Source of the DNA: Trifolium pratense
Taxonomy: Eukaryota > Streptophyta > Magnoliopsida > Fabales > Fabaceae
DNA: 64,000 bases
Reading direction: 5' to 3'
NCBI RefSeq assembly: GCF_020283565.1
Contig: NC_060061.1
Location: forward strand, 37,299,362 to 37,363,361
Shown: piece by piece, positions 30,579-42,100 of the stretch
Layout of the letters: each line of letters starts with the position of its first letter
How positions within the stretch are numbered: position 1 is the stretch's first letter
Notes under the pieces: model-generated
What the model saw: the letters and a program-made list of their open reading frames with translations, nothing else
The model's database searches: none
What the model was told of the DNA's origin: nothing
Program-made: the position numbers and the translations under genes

Positions 30579-32994
30579 AAGCTCTTCTTAAACGAGCAGT
30601 AATCTCTCGTTACGCGAACCTATATAAACAAATTAGTCATCAAATACAAATCAAGGGCAACCCAACTCAAATCTTAATATACTAAAAATTGACGATGTTG
30701 CCGACAACTAAAAGTTAGTACTAGATTTCAATTACAAGAGAAATTACAGTTCATTTTTTATAAGACATAGTTTTGTTCTTCACTTCTTTGATGATTTATC
30801 CAAGTTTCTACCACAAAAATAGATTGATATTACATGCCATGTCATAGAAACCGTAAAATCCTAAAATAAACATCTGCTAAAAATTGTATATACACAAAAC
30901 AGAACATAGACACAAATTTTCATAGAAACCGGAACCAAAGAGAATCAAATGCAACATGCTAGAATATCCACATAATGAAAAATTCAAAGACAAAGAAAAT
31001 TAAAAAACCTTGAAATAGCTAATAATATCAAATAAAATACGCAAATATTAATATTAATATCAATAAAAATATAAATTATTATATGATAATATTAGTAACT
31101 AAAGAATCCTCGATTGAATCCAATGATATCCAAACACATATGCTTAATTTGATTATCCAATTTAACAAATAAAATATGAATTCCGATGATTTGTGAGCAG
31201 AAACAACGATTTGAAGCAGAAATTGAAAGCTGAAACAAGTTGATATTTAAGAAAAAGGAACAGAAAAACATAGATAAATGATGCTACCTTGTAGAAATCG
31301 AATGTGTGTGTGTGTGTTTTTGAAGGTTTGTATGAGAAGAATGGAATCGAAACCCTAATTAGCTTTTATCACACGGAACGATGTAATGTGATGTGAAAGG
31401 GAGAGCGCGAGTATATTCAATTTGGAATCAGTTTTCAGATGCAGTTAGATTTATTCGTAATCATACGTGGCGTGTGGGTAACCGTTTGATTTGTGTAGCC
31501 TTTTGTGATGATGCGTGTGATTAAATAAATATAGTATATTAACAGATCACATAAACGATTGATTATGTGGCAATGGGTTTTTATTTGACGCGGCAAGTCA
31601 GAATTTCCTAATTGTTTTACTTTTTTTTTTTTGAAACAGTTAAAGTAATAGTAATGTTGTTAATTTGTTTTTGATAAGAATGTTGTTAATTTGTTAATTT
31701 TTCGATGAAAATAAGATTCAAATCCAAAACAAGTCACTAGATTTGATCGTGATGAACATTTGCCAACATTGTAGGAAAAAAATCAAATCTAAAACACTTT
31801 TTATTACTAAACTCTTTTTTCTTTTGTTTTCTTTTAATTTTATACATTTAATGATTAAATTGTTAATTCCCTAAGTAAAAAAAATGTTAAGTCATTTTAT
31901 TTCCTAAGTTTATTTAGAATGTTGATTAACAAAATCTATTTTTTTTAAGTAAGTCAAATGTATTTTCTGAACATAATTGCAGAGAATAATTTATATGCAA
32001 TCAGCTGAAAATAAACTCAGGATCAACTAGTTTTTTTGAACAAGTCCAGGATCAACTAGTTAAATTTGTACTAACAACCCAACTCATCTACAAATATTTC
32101 AAGATATTAGTGAACCTCTTAACAAATAGATCAACTTTTATCAATCTATAAATATACTGGTACCGTTTGACCTTACTTTTCTTCCTCTTCTTTTTTCTTA
32201 GACGTAAGAAGCTAGGCGAAATAACAATTTTTAAAAGCTTTATTAAGAAAAAAAATAACTTCTATTTTAAAAAACAATTATAATATATTATCAAACATAT
32301 CTTTTAACACTATTATTATAATAATAAAATAAAAAACTTTTAACTTTTTTTTTAAAAAAAAATGTAAGCTATTATTTCTAATTTTATGATTAAAATAGCT
32401 TCTACACCTAAAAAAAGTTGGGTCAAACGGTACTTTAAGGGTACTTTTAATTCGTAAAATAGTAAGAACCGGATAGAATAGTACTTAACAGAACAAGATA
32501 ATACAGAACAAAACTATACCGGAGAGATGTAGGACGATAATATTTTTATATTCGAAAATAAAATAGATATTTTTGTATTTTTTTATAGTTGTATTGTAGA
32601 CAAAAAGTTGTTTCGTGGTTCAGTGAAGAACAAAAAAAATCTTGTTTTTGTCATTTCCCTCGCTACCTAATTTGTCAAGTCTCGTAACTAGTTTTAAATC
32701 AAACAGGGTACCACAAAAATTGTTCTATCTAATCTCCTAATTTTTAAACGATCAAAAACGATCAACTTTCATTGAATGAACTAAAACAATTTAGTATAAT
32801 AATTTTTAAAAAATAGATTTTAGATGATTAGTGAACTCCATCAAATGAAGAACTCAAAATCCATTTTTAAAAATACAAAAAAAAATCCATTTTTTCAAAA
32901 AGCTGCCCTTATTTAGCCAAAGAAGGTGACATACACTGATACACACTCAGAGCGCACTTACTTACGCTGCGAGAAAAACCCTCAAATTTTTGTC
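30579..32994. other. Divergent promoter region between the small gene and ASL
   Basis: The first part, to about 31440, should be leader and promoter of the minus-strand gene, with a probable 5'UTR intron 30620-31287 and a (TG)n run at about 31303-31317. The rest is AT-rich, contains the inverted-repeat element 32159-32434 and then the proximal promoter of argininosuccinate lyase. No other gene is seen. Confidence 0.55.
32159..32434. mobile_element. MITE upstream of ASL
   Basis: GGTACCGTTTGACC at the left and GGTCAAACGGTACT at the right are near-perfect inverted repeats over 14 bp, bounding 276 bp of AT-rich, partly self-complementary DNA. No coding capacity. The target duplication is unclear, so the superfamily is not assigned. 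Confidence 0.6.
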
Positions 32995-35730
32995 ATGGTG
33001 TTCTCTGCTACTCTCTCTTCAACCTTCACTTTAGCGTCACCACTCCGCCGCTACTCCTCCGGTTCCCTTTCCACAACTCGATCCTCCACATTCCCTCATC
33101 GCAAATTCATCAAAACCCGAATGCAAGCCCAAACCAACACTGATAATGCAAAACCCAAAGAAGCCAAACTCTGGGGTGGAAGATTCGAAGAAGGCGTCAC
33201 CGACGCCGTCGAACGATTCACCGAATCCGTCTCTTACGATAAACAGTTATACAAACATGACATTACTGGAAGCATAGCACATGCATCCATGCTCGCTCAT
33301 CAAGTAATTTTAACTTTACTCATTTTATTTATTGCATGCTTTTTGTAATCAATTTCTGAATTTCTGAATGTTATGAAAAATTGTGTTTTTTTAGGGTTTG
33401 ATTACGACTAGCGATAGGGATTCGATTATCGATGGATTGAGAGAAATTGAGAAAAGGATTGAGAATGGTGAGTTTAATTGGAGAGCTGATAGAGAGGATG
33501 TTCATATGAATATTGAAGCTTCACTTACTGATTTGATTGGTGAACCTGCTAAGAAGTTGCATACTTCGCGTAGTAGAAATGATCAAGTTGTTACTGATTT
33601 AAGACTTTGGTGTCGCGATGCTATTGATAAGATTGTTGGGAGTATTAAGCAACTTCAAGTTTCGTTACTTAAGTTGGCTTTGAAGAATCAGGGTCTTATT
33701 GTTCCTGGTTATACTCATTTGCAGCGCGCGCAGCCGGTTTTATTGCAGCACCTTATACTTGCCTATGTTGAAGAGGTTTGCTCCGAAATTTAATTGATGT
33801 TTCATCCGAATTTGTTGTATTGCAAAGTTTGAGTTATTTTAATGGAAACATTGATTTGCTACATGTGATTCATGGAAACATTTATTGAAAACACATTTTT
33901 AACATTATGGATTTAACTTCTTTGAAGTGAACAGTTCATTCTGCGGGGTAAAATAAGTATTCTCAACCGTTGATGAGAAAATCATATGTTGATGTTCTAA
34001 CACATCATTGGTTTGTTATTCATGTGTATGTAACATCAGCTGCCGTTGAGATTTCCTATTTTGTCGTGTAAAGTTAATTGTGTAGTTTAGATGAGTCAAA
34101 TCCTAACATCATTGTTGTTGACTTGCTGTAAAAGAAGTATATACTTTCCAATTTGTTTATTCACTTGTAGACTAAGCAGTTTAGGTTTGGGGAATAGTTT
34201 TTGAGCTCATTTGGGTTAATTGTACCGTCTTGCAGATTGAGCGTGATGCTGGTCGTTTAATAGATTGTAGAGCTAGGCTGAATTTTTGCCCTCTAGGGGC
34301 TTGTGCATTGGCCGGTACAGGGCTTCCCATTGATCGATTCATGACATCAGATGCATTGGGATTTACAGCTCCGATGAGGAATAGGTATCTTACTTTTTAC
34401 TGATTTGAAATTGATCGTGTAGTTGTACCTGGCATATGATTAATGTTGATCCTTTTTTTCCCGGATAACTGATTATGTGTTGTCATATTGAATAGTATCG
34501 ATGCAGTTTCTGACCGAGATTTTCTACTGGAGTTTCTCTCTGCGAATGCCATCACAGCAGTGCACCTTTCTCGACTTGGTGAAGAATGGGTGTTGTGGGC
34601 TTCAGAGGAATTTGGATTTATCACCCCAAGCGACTCTGTTTCAACGGGAAGCAGTATAATGCCCCAGAAAAAGAATCCTGATCCAATGGAACTTGTTCGT
34701 GGTAAATCTGCCAGAATAATAGGGGGTTTGGTCTCTCTTCTCACATTGTGCAAAGGACTTCCACATGCTTACAATCGCGATTTGCAGGTAGTTAGATAAA
34801 CTAAGCATAAAGTTTAACGTTTGTTGCCTTGGATTTTTTTGTGCATTTCTTGTATTCATTTGTTTTGTTTAAGCACTATTTATTTGATATTCATTAAATA
34901 AGGTTGCTTTTTGTTGTAAGTAGGAAGACAAAGAACCAGTGTTCGACAGTGTTAGAACTATTTTGGGGATGCTTGAGGTCTCATCAGAGTTTGCAATGAA
35001 CATTACTTTCAATCGGGAAAGAATACAAAGGGCTTTACCTGCTGGTTATCTTGATGCAACAACACTTGCTGATTATCTTGTTAAGAAGGTAAGTTACGTT
35101 GATTTAGCCTTCTCTCAGTAAGCATTCTGTTTGTAATAAAAATTGATATGAAGTGAAAGCATGGCAAACATCAAGCTTCATGTCACTCCAAGTTCAGATT
35201 TGAACCAATCTTGAATCCCTGTCAATGTGACCCAATACCGGCTGCCCTCACAATTCTATCTTTCATACTTACAAGAAAATTAAATCAAACACGCTTCCCC
35301 TATGATTCCCTACAACCATTTTTTTTTTACAGTATCCCTAGAACCATTTGAATGAAGGAAATAGTTTTATACAAATTTTGGAGTTATTTGAGTTTAATTA
35401 CGTGTTCACTTTTCTTCCTATTCCACAAATATGCCACTGATTCTTACCTGTTTTTTTATTCTTCTTTTTCCCGACATTCAGGGAGTGCCGTTTAGAACAT
35501 CTCATGATATAGCTGGAAAGTCTGTTGCCTTGTGTACGTCGAAGAACTGCCAACTGCTGGACTTGAGTCTTGATGAGCTGAGAAGTATTAATCCAGTCTT
35601 TGAGAAGGATGTGTATGAATTTCTTGGGGTTGAAAATGCGATCCAGAAATTTATTTCTTATGGTTCGACCGGATCTGCTTGTGTTGCCGACCAACTTGAT
35701 TATTGGATAAAAAAGCTTGAAATTAAGTGA
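32995..35730 (+). CDS. ASL: Argininosuccinate lyase, plastid-targeted
   Basis: This enzyme makes the last step of arginine synthesis, splitting argininosuccinate to arginine and fumarate, in plants in the chloroplast. Six exons (32995-33303, 33395-33775, 34236-34384, 34496-34787, 34924-35088, 35482-35730) join in frame to 514 aa. The family block KLWGGRF opens the mature enzyme, and [29 protein letters not shown]-like [12 protein letters not shown], and the fumarase/lyase signature [12 protein letters not shown] at about 331-342 are present, so the active site looks intact. The Ser/Thr-rich basic N-terminus (about 50 residues) is a typical transit peptide. An in-frame ATG at 32926 would add 23 residues; I prefer 32995 because it gives the more typical transit peptide start [10 protein letters not shown]. 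Confidence 0.96.
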
Positions 35731-36640
35731 AGATTATTGTAGCTGTCACTAGGGATCAGTTTCTCAAGACTTGGAATAATAAACTTGTGCTTACCATAGA
35801 TCCTTCTGCATATTTGAATAGGACGAGGTTAGTGAATATTTGTCACTGTATGAAGTTTAGTCAGGGTTATCAATCCAAAAATTATTCAGGGTTACTGAAT
35901 GGGTAGTTTCAGAATCTCAAGAAGCTTGCATGCCATGAAGTCACCAGCTTCTTGCATCATGAGCTGCTGGACAATGACGATAATTTCATCATGCAGTAAG
36001 AATTTATGTAGCTTTTAATGAAACAAAGTACTGTTTGGTGGCGAAATGTTCAATGAAAAAACTTAAATAGCATTAATTAATATGGTAGTTATCAACACAT
36101 TTTTCATTTTCTTTGATATAAAGGAGGCCCTTAGACCAGCCTGCATTTTAAGAGTGTATTACAATGAAGGAATCTTTTGAGATAATGTAATGTTTCGAGG
36201 GAATTCAATTTTTTTTTTTTTTTATAACTATTTTCAACTAGAGCAACTGACACAGCTGAATAACATGTATCCTAAGTGACTTGGAGAGTGGAAAGAAGGA
36301 CCCAACAGGGGTTAACTACTCTCTTACCAACGGGAGTCGATTTTAACAGAAGGGATTAGTCTTCCATAAAACGTAAAACTAAAATTTGAATCTCGATTAA
36401 GAGCTCTTTTCATATTTAGTGCATCGAAAAATAAATTTCATTAGGCCACAACATGCATTAAAGTAGCATTGTAGTTATATTTTATTTGTGATTAGTTATT
36501 ATTTATTAGCTATAAGAAAAGCATAAGATTAAGGAGGAAAACTAGACATCTTTTTTTATTTTCACCTTTTGTTTTGAAGCCTAAATTTAAAATGATGGAA
36601 AGTATAAATTTGGATTTTTTACAAAAATGTAGTCTATTTT
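35731..36640. other. 3' flank of ASL
   Basis: Presumed 3'UTR and AT-rich intergenic DNA with no recognisable gene. A T run near 36640-36654 marks the poly-A end of the LINE fragment that follows on the minus strand. Confidence 0.5.
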
Positions 36641-37574
36641 TTTTTTTTTATATACAAGCAAATTCAATTCATATCATTACTCAAAAGGGGTTCAATATAA
36701 GTAGGTAATATATCAAACAAATAGCGACTAGGCCAAGAAATGGCGGCCCGAGCAAGTGTGTGGGCAACGGGCAACCATATTTCCTTGCCGCTTAATGAGA
36801 TTCACCTTAAAGCTTGAATGCAAAGACAACAAACATTTGATTTTGGAAATTAAAGAGCTAAATTCAGACACTCCAACACGATTTTGATTAATTGAGTCGA
36901 CTACGTTTTTGGAATCTGTTTCAAACACAACATTTGTGAATCCTCTGTTTGCAATTTCTTGAATGGCTGCTATCAAAGCTTCAGCTTCCTCTTCAATGAC
37001 AGAGAGGTTGCCATGCTTCCATGATGTTCCAGCTACCACAAAATGACCCATGAAGTCTCGGACACACCACCCCGCGCTTGTCTTGCTCAATCTGTTATGT
37101 AAACTGGCGTCCACATTGCACACTTCAACCATCCCAAATCCGGTTTACGCCATTGTTGTGTTGTTATTCTCGCACAGGACCTGCTATGCTCACAGTTTGC
37201 ACTACCTGCCAGTCTCTCCACATACAAACAGTTTTGATACCAATCTGCTGTCCCGTTTCTTTAGTGTTATTCCATACACAGTTGTTTCGATTTTTCCATA
37301 GCGACCATACCAAAAATGCCATCTTACCCGCAACATCTCTATCCTCGCTGCATACATCCAAAATCACTTCCTTCACAGTGTGAAACATCTGTAACCGAGG
37401 CAATATAACAACATCCAGACCAGCTGCTGTCCATGCACAAATACTGTCATTACAAGCAAAAAGAAAGTGCCAATCATGTTCAGTCTCAAGCTCACAAACT
37501 GGGCATGCCTCTGGACAGTCCACTTTCCACACGTCTCTCTTGTAGTCGAGTCCGTGTTGGTAAACAGTAAACAC
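36640..37574 (-). pseudogene. LINE 3' end with zinc-knuckle and RNase H domains, frameshifted
   Basis: On the minus strand, 37574-37164 encodes a zf-RVT-like region (CPVCELETEHDWHFLFACN) followed by FLVWSLWKNRNNCVWN. Then 37132-36728 encodes a plant LINE-associated RNase H with Asp in VDAS, Glu in EEEAEALIAAI and Asp in FETDSKNVV. The linker W-K-P-GWLKC is present about 37150-37115, but two extra bases in TGTGC break frame just before NVDAS, and the zf-RVT frame hits a stop before the linker. The reverse transcriptase part is absent, as expected for a 5'-truncated insertion. The T run at 36642-36654 is the poly-A tail of the minus-strand copy. Confidence 0.8.
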
Positions 37575-39172
37575 CCTCTACAAATTCGTCAAAGTAGGTG
37601 CTTAGCCTTTGGTGAATAAAATTAACTATCTGGACCTAATTAACATAAGAAATTGCTTAATGTCAATTTTTGTTATGAGTCATCTAAATTTATATCTGTT
37701 TCATAATTTAAAACATTATATTTCTTAAATAATTGTTACAGTTTCAAAACTTAATTAATTTTTGTAATATATGCTGCATAGTATACTGTATACTGTTGTG
37801 TCAAAATTGAAAGAAAAAATCTTGATGTCAAACTTGATTTCCATGATACAAATCCTGATATCCTTGCTAATCCCCACAGAGTGCAACAATGTGGATGCAT
37901 TGTTGTGAGAGGCAAAAAATGTCTTTTTATTCTTTAAGCAAAATAGAATATCACAACCATTATGCGAATTAAATTAGAGACTATAGTTTTTTCAGTAATA
38001 AAAATGTAATTCACATAATGGTTGTGATCTTCTATTTTGCAACTTCCATTTTCAATTACTCTTTTATCTATGCGAATCAAATATTATGCGAGGTTCAACA
38101 CAAGTACTTTTCAGGAGATCATTCATCTTAATATTATTTTTTATAGAGACTCCTTATACGACTATGGCTTCAGCTCGTAGTAGATTGTGTTTGAAGCACC
38201 AACTCTATCCATTTATGATTATATGAAGGGGTTATGTTCATCATTTTCACCAATAAAATTGTAGATTTTTTAAATTGTAGAACCCTATGGATTTTATTGG
38301 TGACATGATGAATATAATCCTCTCGTGGTAGATTCAAACATAGATACCAAATTCCATATTTAGAATAGAGAGACAATGTTAGATAAAATTTGGTAAAAAG
38401 CTTAAGTATAACCAATTTCTTGACAGTATTTCAAACAAATGTAATGCAAGCCAAGACAAGGTACTAGTAAGTTACTATTATCAAGGGAAAAAGTCAAGAA
38501 AAGGTGTTTGGCATTCTCGTACCTTCTTCGTTATTTTTTGGTTGATAGGTGTTGTTAGTCAGAAACTAATCCTTCTAAATAATGGAGTCCACTTAAAGAG
38601 CCAATTTCTCCCAACAATTATTCTTCCATATATGCATTGGTGATAGATCAAACTCATGACTACATAGGGATTTTTTTTCTTGGTATTAACATGCTTAAGG
38701 GTAGAGAGCAAATCCCAAATTTAAGCTCTCTAATCCTACTAACACGACATAAAAATTATAATGTTTGAGAAACAGAATTTACTATTAATTATGTAAAAAA
38801 TTAAAAAATTTATTGTGACCATCTTTAATTCAGAAACCACACTGTCATAATATTAAACAAGTGACCCAAATTAACGATGTAAATTGCACTCAACAACAGT
38901 TCAGCATCATTATGAATTTTCAAAAACCAGGAATAACAAATTAAATGATTCCTGTTCTTTGTATTGTCCCCAGAAAAGAAGACTGGGTGTGAAATTGACA
39001 AGTTAATCAAACAGTTAACTTTCTATTGGACTTTTTAAATGACGAAAATCAGCTGCTTCACTAATGGTAGTAGCAAGAATTACTCTTTACTGGCTGGTTT
39101 CTTCACCTGGTCCAATCTCATTGGTTTTTTTTTCTGAGTTCCAATTTCGTATGTTTCACACTTCTGTTACTT
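37575..39172. other. Intergenic DNA between LINE and motorless kinesin gene
   Basis: AT-rich, with a small hairpin at 37940-38038. No open frame here resembles a known protein. The last part, below 39173, is presumably the 3'UTR of the minus-strand kinesin-like gene. Confidence 0.5.
37940..38038. repeat. Small foldback (hairpin) element
   Basis: AAAATAGAATATCACAACCA on the left is mirrored by TGGTTGTGATCTTCTATTTT on the right; arms of about 32 bp, with a few mismatches, surround a loop of about 35 bp. It may be a MITE remnant. Confidence 0.65.
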
Positions 39173-42100
39173 TTATGGAGTTGAGGACATTGGATCCTTG
39201 GTAACAAGTTGAATTACCGGCTTCCGAACATTCTTTTTCCTTCCTTGCTTTTGAGCATCCAAATTACCCTGCAATCAAATTGTTTTGTGGATTAAAAAGC
39301 AGGTTGGGAAAACTGCAGCATAAACCAAATGTAAGCTTTATTATCCTGGTTTTATGAGTATAGGCAAATCTCAGCAAAGTCATTAAAATTAAAAATAGGT
39401 GCCAAATGCAATATAGGATTTTTTTGATGACTAAGATTATAGTTTTGGGATGGAGAATACCAGTGAGTTCTGGATGTCACATAATGGCTTCTTTTTAGGG
39501 GGTTGGTTGTCTCTGCGAGTGGCAGGTTTTTCAACAAGTGCACTCTGTAGTAGTTTGGCGCCTTCAGAAGCGATCACACTTCCATCCTTGTTCGTAGAGC
39601 ATTCTGAATTCTCTGCTTTTGATGATTCATTTTCTGGCAGGGTGTCTAATTCCCTATTTGTGCACTTAGAACGCGTGCAGCCACATGATGGCCCGCAACT
39701 CCCACCAGCAGATCGGCATTTGCACTTTGTAGTTTTGCACAGGGACCTCTTACCGCAAGAACAGCAAAGCCCTTCACCTGCTCTCTCCCTCCTAACACTA
39801 TTTTCATTCGAACTGCTGCTCATTTCAGGGGTATTCATTTTTGTCTTGACATTGCTTTCTTCAGAAATAAGAGGACGAACTGGGACCTGCGGATTAGCAT
39901 ATGCCACAATTTAAGGAATTAGCAACCTACTTTATTTGTACTTCTAAAATTAATATATTTTTCCATAATAAATTACTAATGTAGTTCTAATTTTGATGGC
40001 AATGGCCCAAACCTGATTCTTATCCCTGGAATCGTGTTTCTGCTTCTGCAATTGTAATTCTTTAAGTAGACAACTAAGGTTGTTTACTTGTTCCTTTAAA
40101 TCTTGAATATCATCAAAATCCTTCTCTGGGCTGTCCAGGTCTTCTTCCTGTGACTTAGAGTTTTCCTGCCTTTGCATCTCAATTTCTTCTTTCAGCTGTG
40201 AAATTTCTTCAGTCATACTGAACCATACAAGCCGTTAGTTAGAATAGAAGACCCTTAAATTAATATGCAATTCACAAAATCATGCTGACGAGATACTCTT
40301 GTAGGCACATATCAAATTAAATTTTGGATGCTCTCAGAATAAAGGGAAGTTATCAAGTTATAGTACTGTCTATGCATATCAGTAAATACAGGAATGATCA
40401 AAAAACAAGACATGAAAAATATGATTTGCAAATCATATATTTAGAAAACTTCCAATTACTGATGTATTATGGAACCAGTGTTGATGCTTTTGATTCATGG
40501 TAAAATATTTGGCTATTTATGTTGAAATTATGGTTTTGCTGGTGATTATTGGGCCACTAATACCCTCTTATGTAAGTTTCTTTCCCACACCAATCGAATT
40601 TAATTTCAAATTAGTTGCATGAAAAACTAACCGTGCAAGCTACTCATACCTCAAACATTTGAGGAAAATAGAGCCACATTATTATAAACTTAAAGATAAA
40701 TAAAGTGACACCTATAATCTACATAGTACTGATGTATTATGGAGCCACATTGTGAATTGCATCTCAATTTCTTCTTTCAGCTGTGAAATTTCTTCAGTCA
40801 TACTGAACCATACAAGCCGTTAGTTAGAATAGAAGACCCTTAAATTAATATGCAATTCACAAAATCATGCTGACGAGATACTCTTGTAGGCACATATCAA
40901 ATTAAATTTTGGATGCTCTCAGAATAAAGGGAAGTTATCAAGTTATAGTACTGTCTATGCATATCAGTAAATACAGGAATGATCAAAAAACAAGACATGA
41001 AAAATATGATTTGCAAATCATATATTTAGAAAACTTCCAATTACTGATGTATTATGGAACCAGTGTTGATGCTTTTGATTCATGGTAAAATATTTGGCTA
41101 TTTATGTTGAAATTATGGTTTTGCTGGTGATTATTGGGCCACTAATACCCTCTTATGTAAGTTTCTTTCCCACACCAATCGAATTTAATTTCAAATTAGT
41201 TGCATGAAAAACTAACCGTGCAAGCTACTCATACCTCAAACATTTGAGGAAAATAGAGCCACATTATTATAAACTTAAAGATAAATAAAGTGACACCTAT
41301 AATCTAGTCTCTAACAGAGTTGCTGAGAGTGTATATAATTCAATGTTATTGCCGGTTCAAATCAAAATGTATACAAACTCCAGTGTAATAAAATCATCTC
41401 AAAATCTATCACAATTATTATGCTAACCTTTGAATTTCAAAGTTCAAACAATTAAAACAATAAAATAAGTTTCTCCACTGCCCAGCCTTTAAAAACCTGT
41501 GATGTTACTAATAGTTCAGAAAGTGTCTCAAAGTACATATTCCCACCCCAACATAAATTAGAGAAAACATTGTAGAAAATGAAACATACAAGTACACACA
41601 GACACAGTTACTATCAGAAAATAGCATTTAACAATAAAAAAATATACAGTTCACTGCTACAAAACTCAGAGATATGCATTACAATTTACAAGTGAAGAAA
41701 GTCAATAAAAAATATAACTGAACAACAGAGTTGAACCTTTTAAAGGCCTATATAGGCTGACTATAAGTATAAGGCAAAGAAGGGAATATAGGAGTGACAT
41801 GAGACTTACTTTTCGATTTTGGATTCATATTGAGAACATAACTTGTGCAACTGAGTTGTGGCTTCAAGTTCATGCTCAGCATCCTGCACCAGTCATTGTT
41901 TATACATTTTAATATGTTCGGCCAACAATAACATATAAATCAGGCTACGGCTACAAAACATGAATCAAACTCATGCAATATACATTTACATCAGAGCTTA
42001 AAGTCTTAAACCGTACAAATCTCCAATATAATATCAGGATCATTATCATGATCGTCATTGTACATGTTCTCGAATATGGGCCACAAACCTTAACATGTCC

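Noticed and set aside
39450..39914. 154-codon plus-strand frame opposite the Cys-rich exon
   Set aside because: It is the antisense shadow of the real exon 39886-39461, whose phases and splice sites match the kinesin gene.
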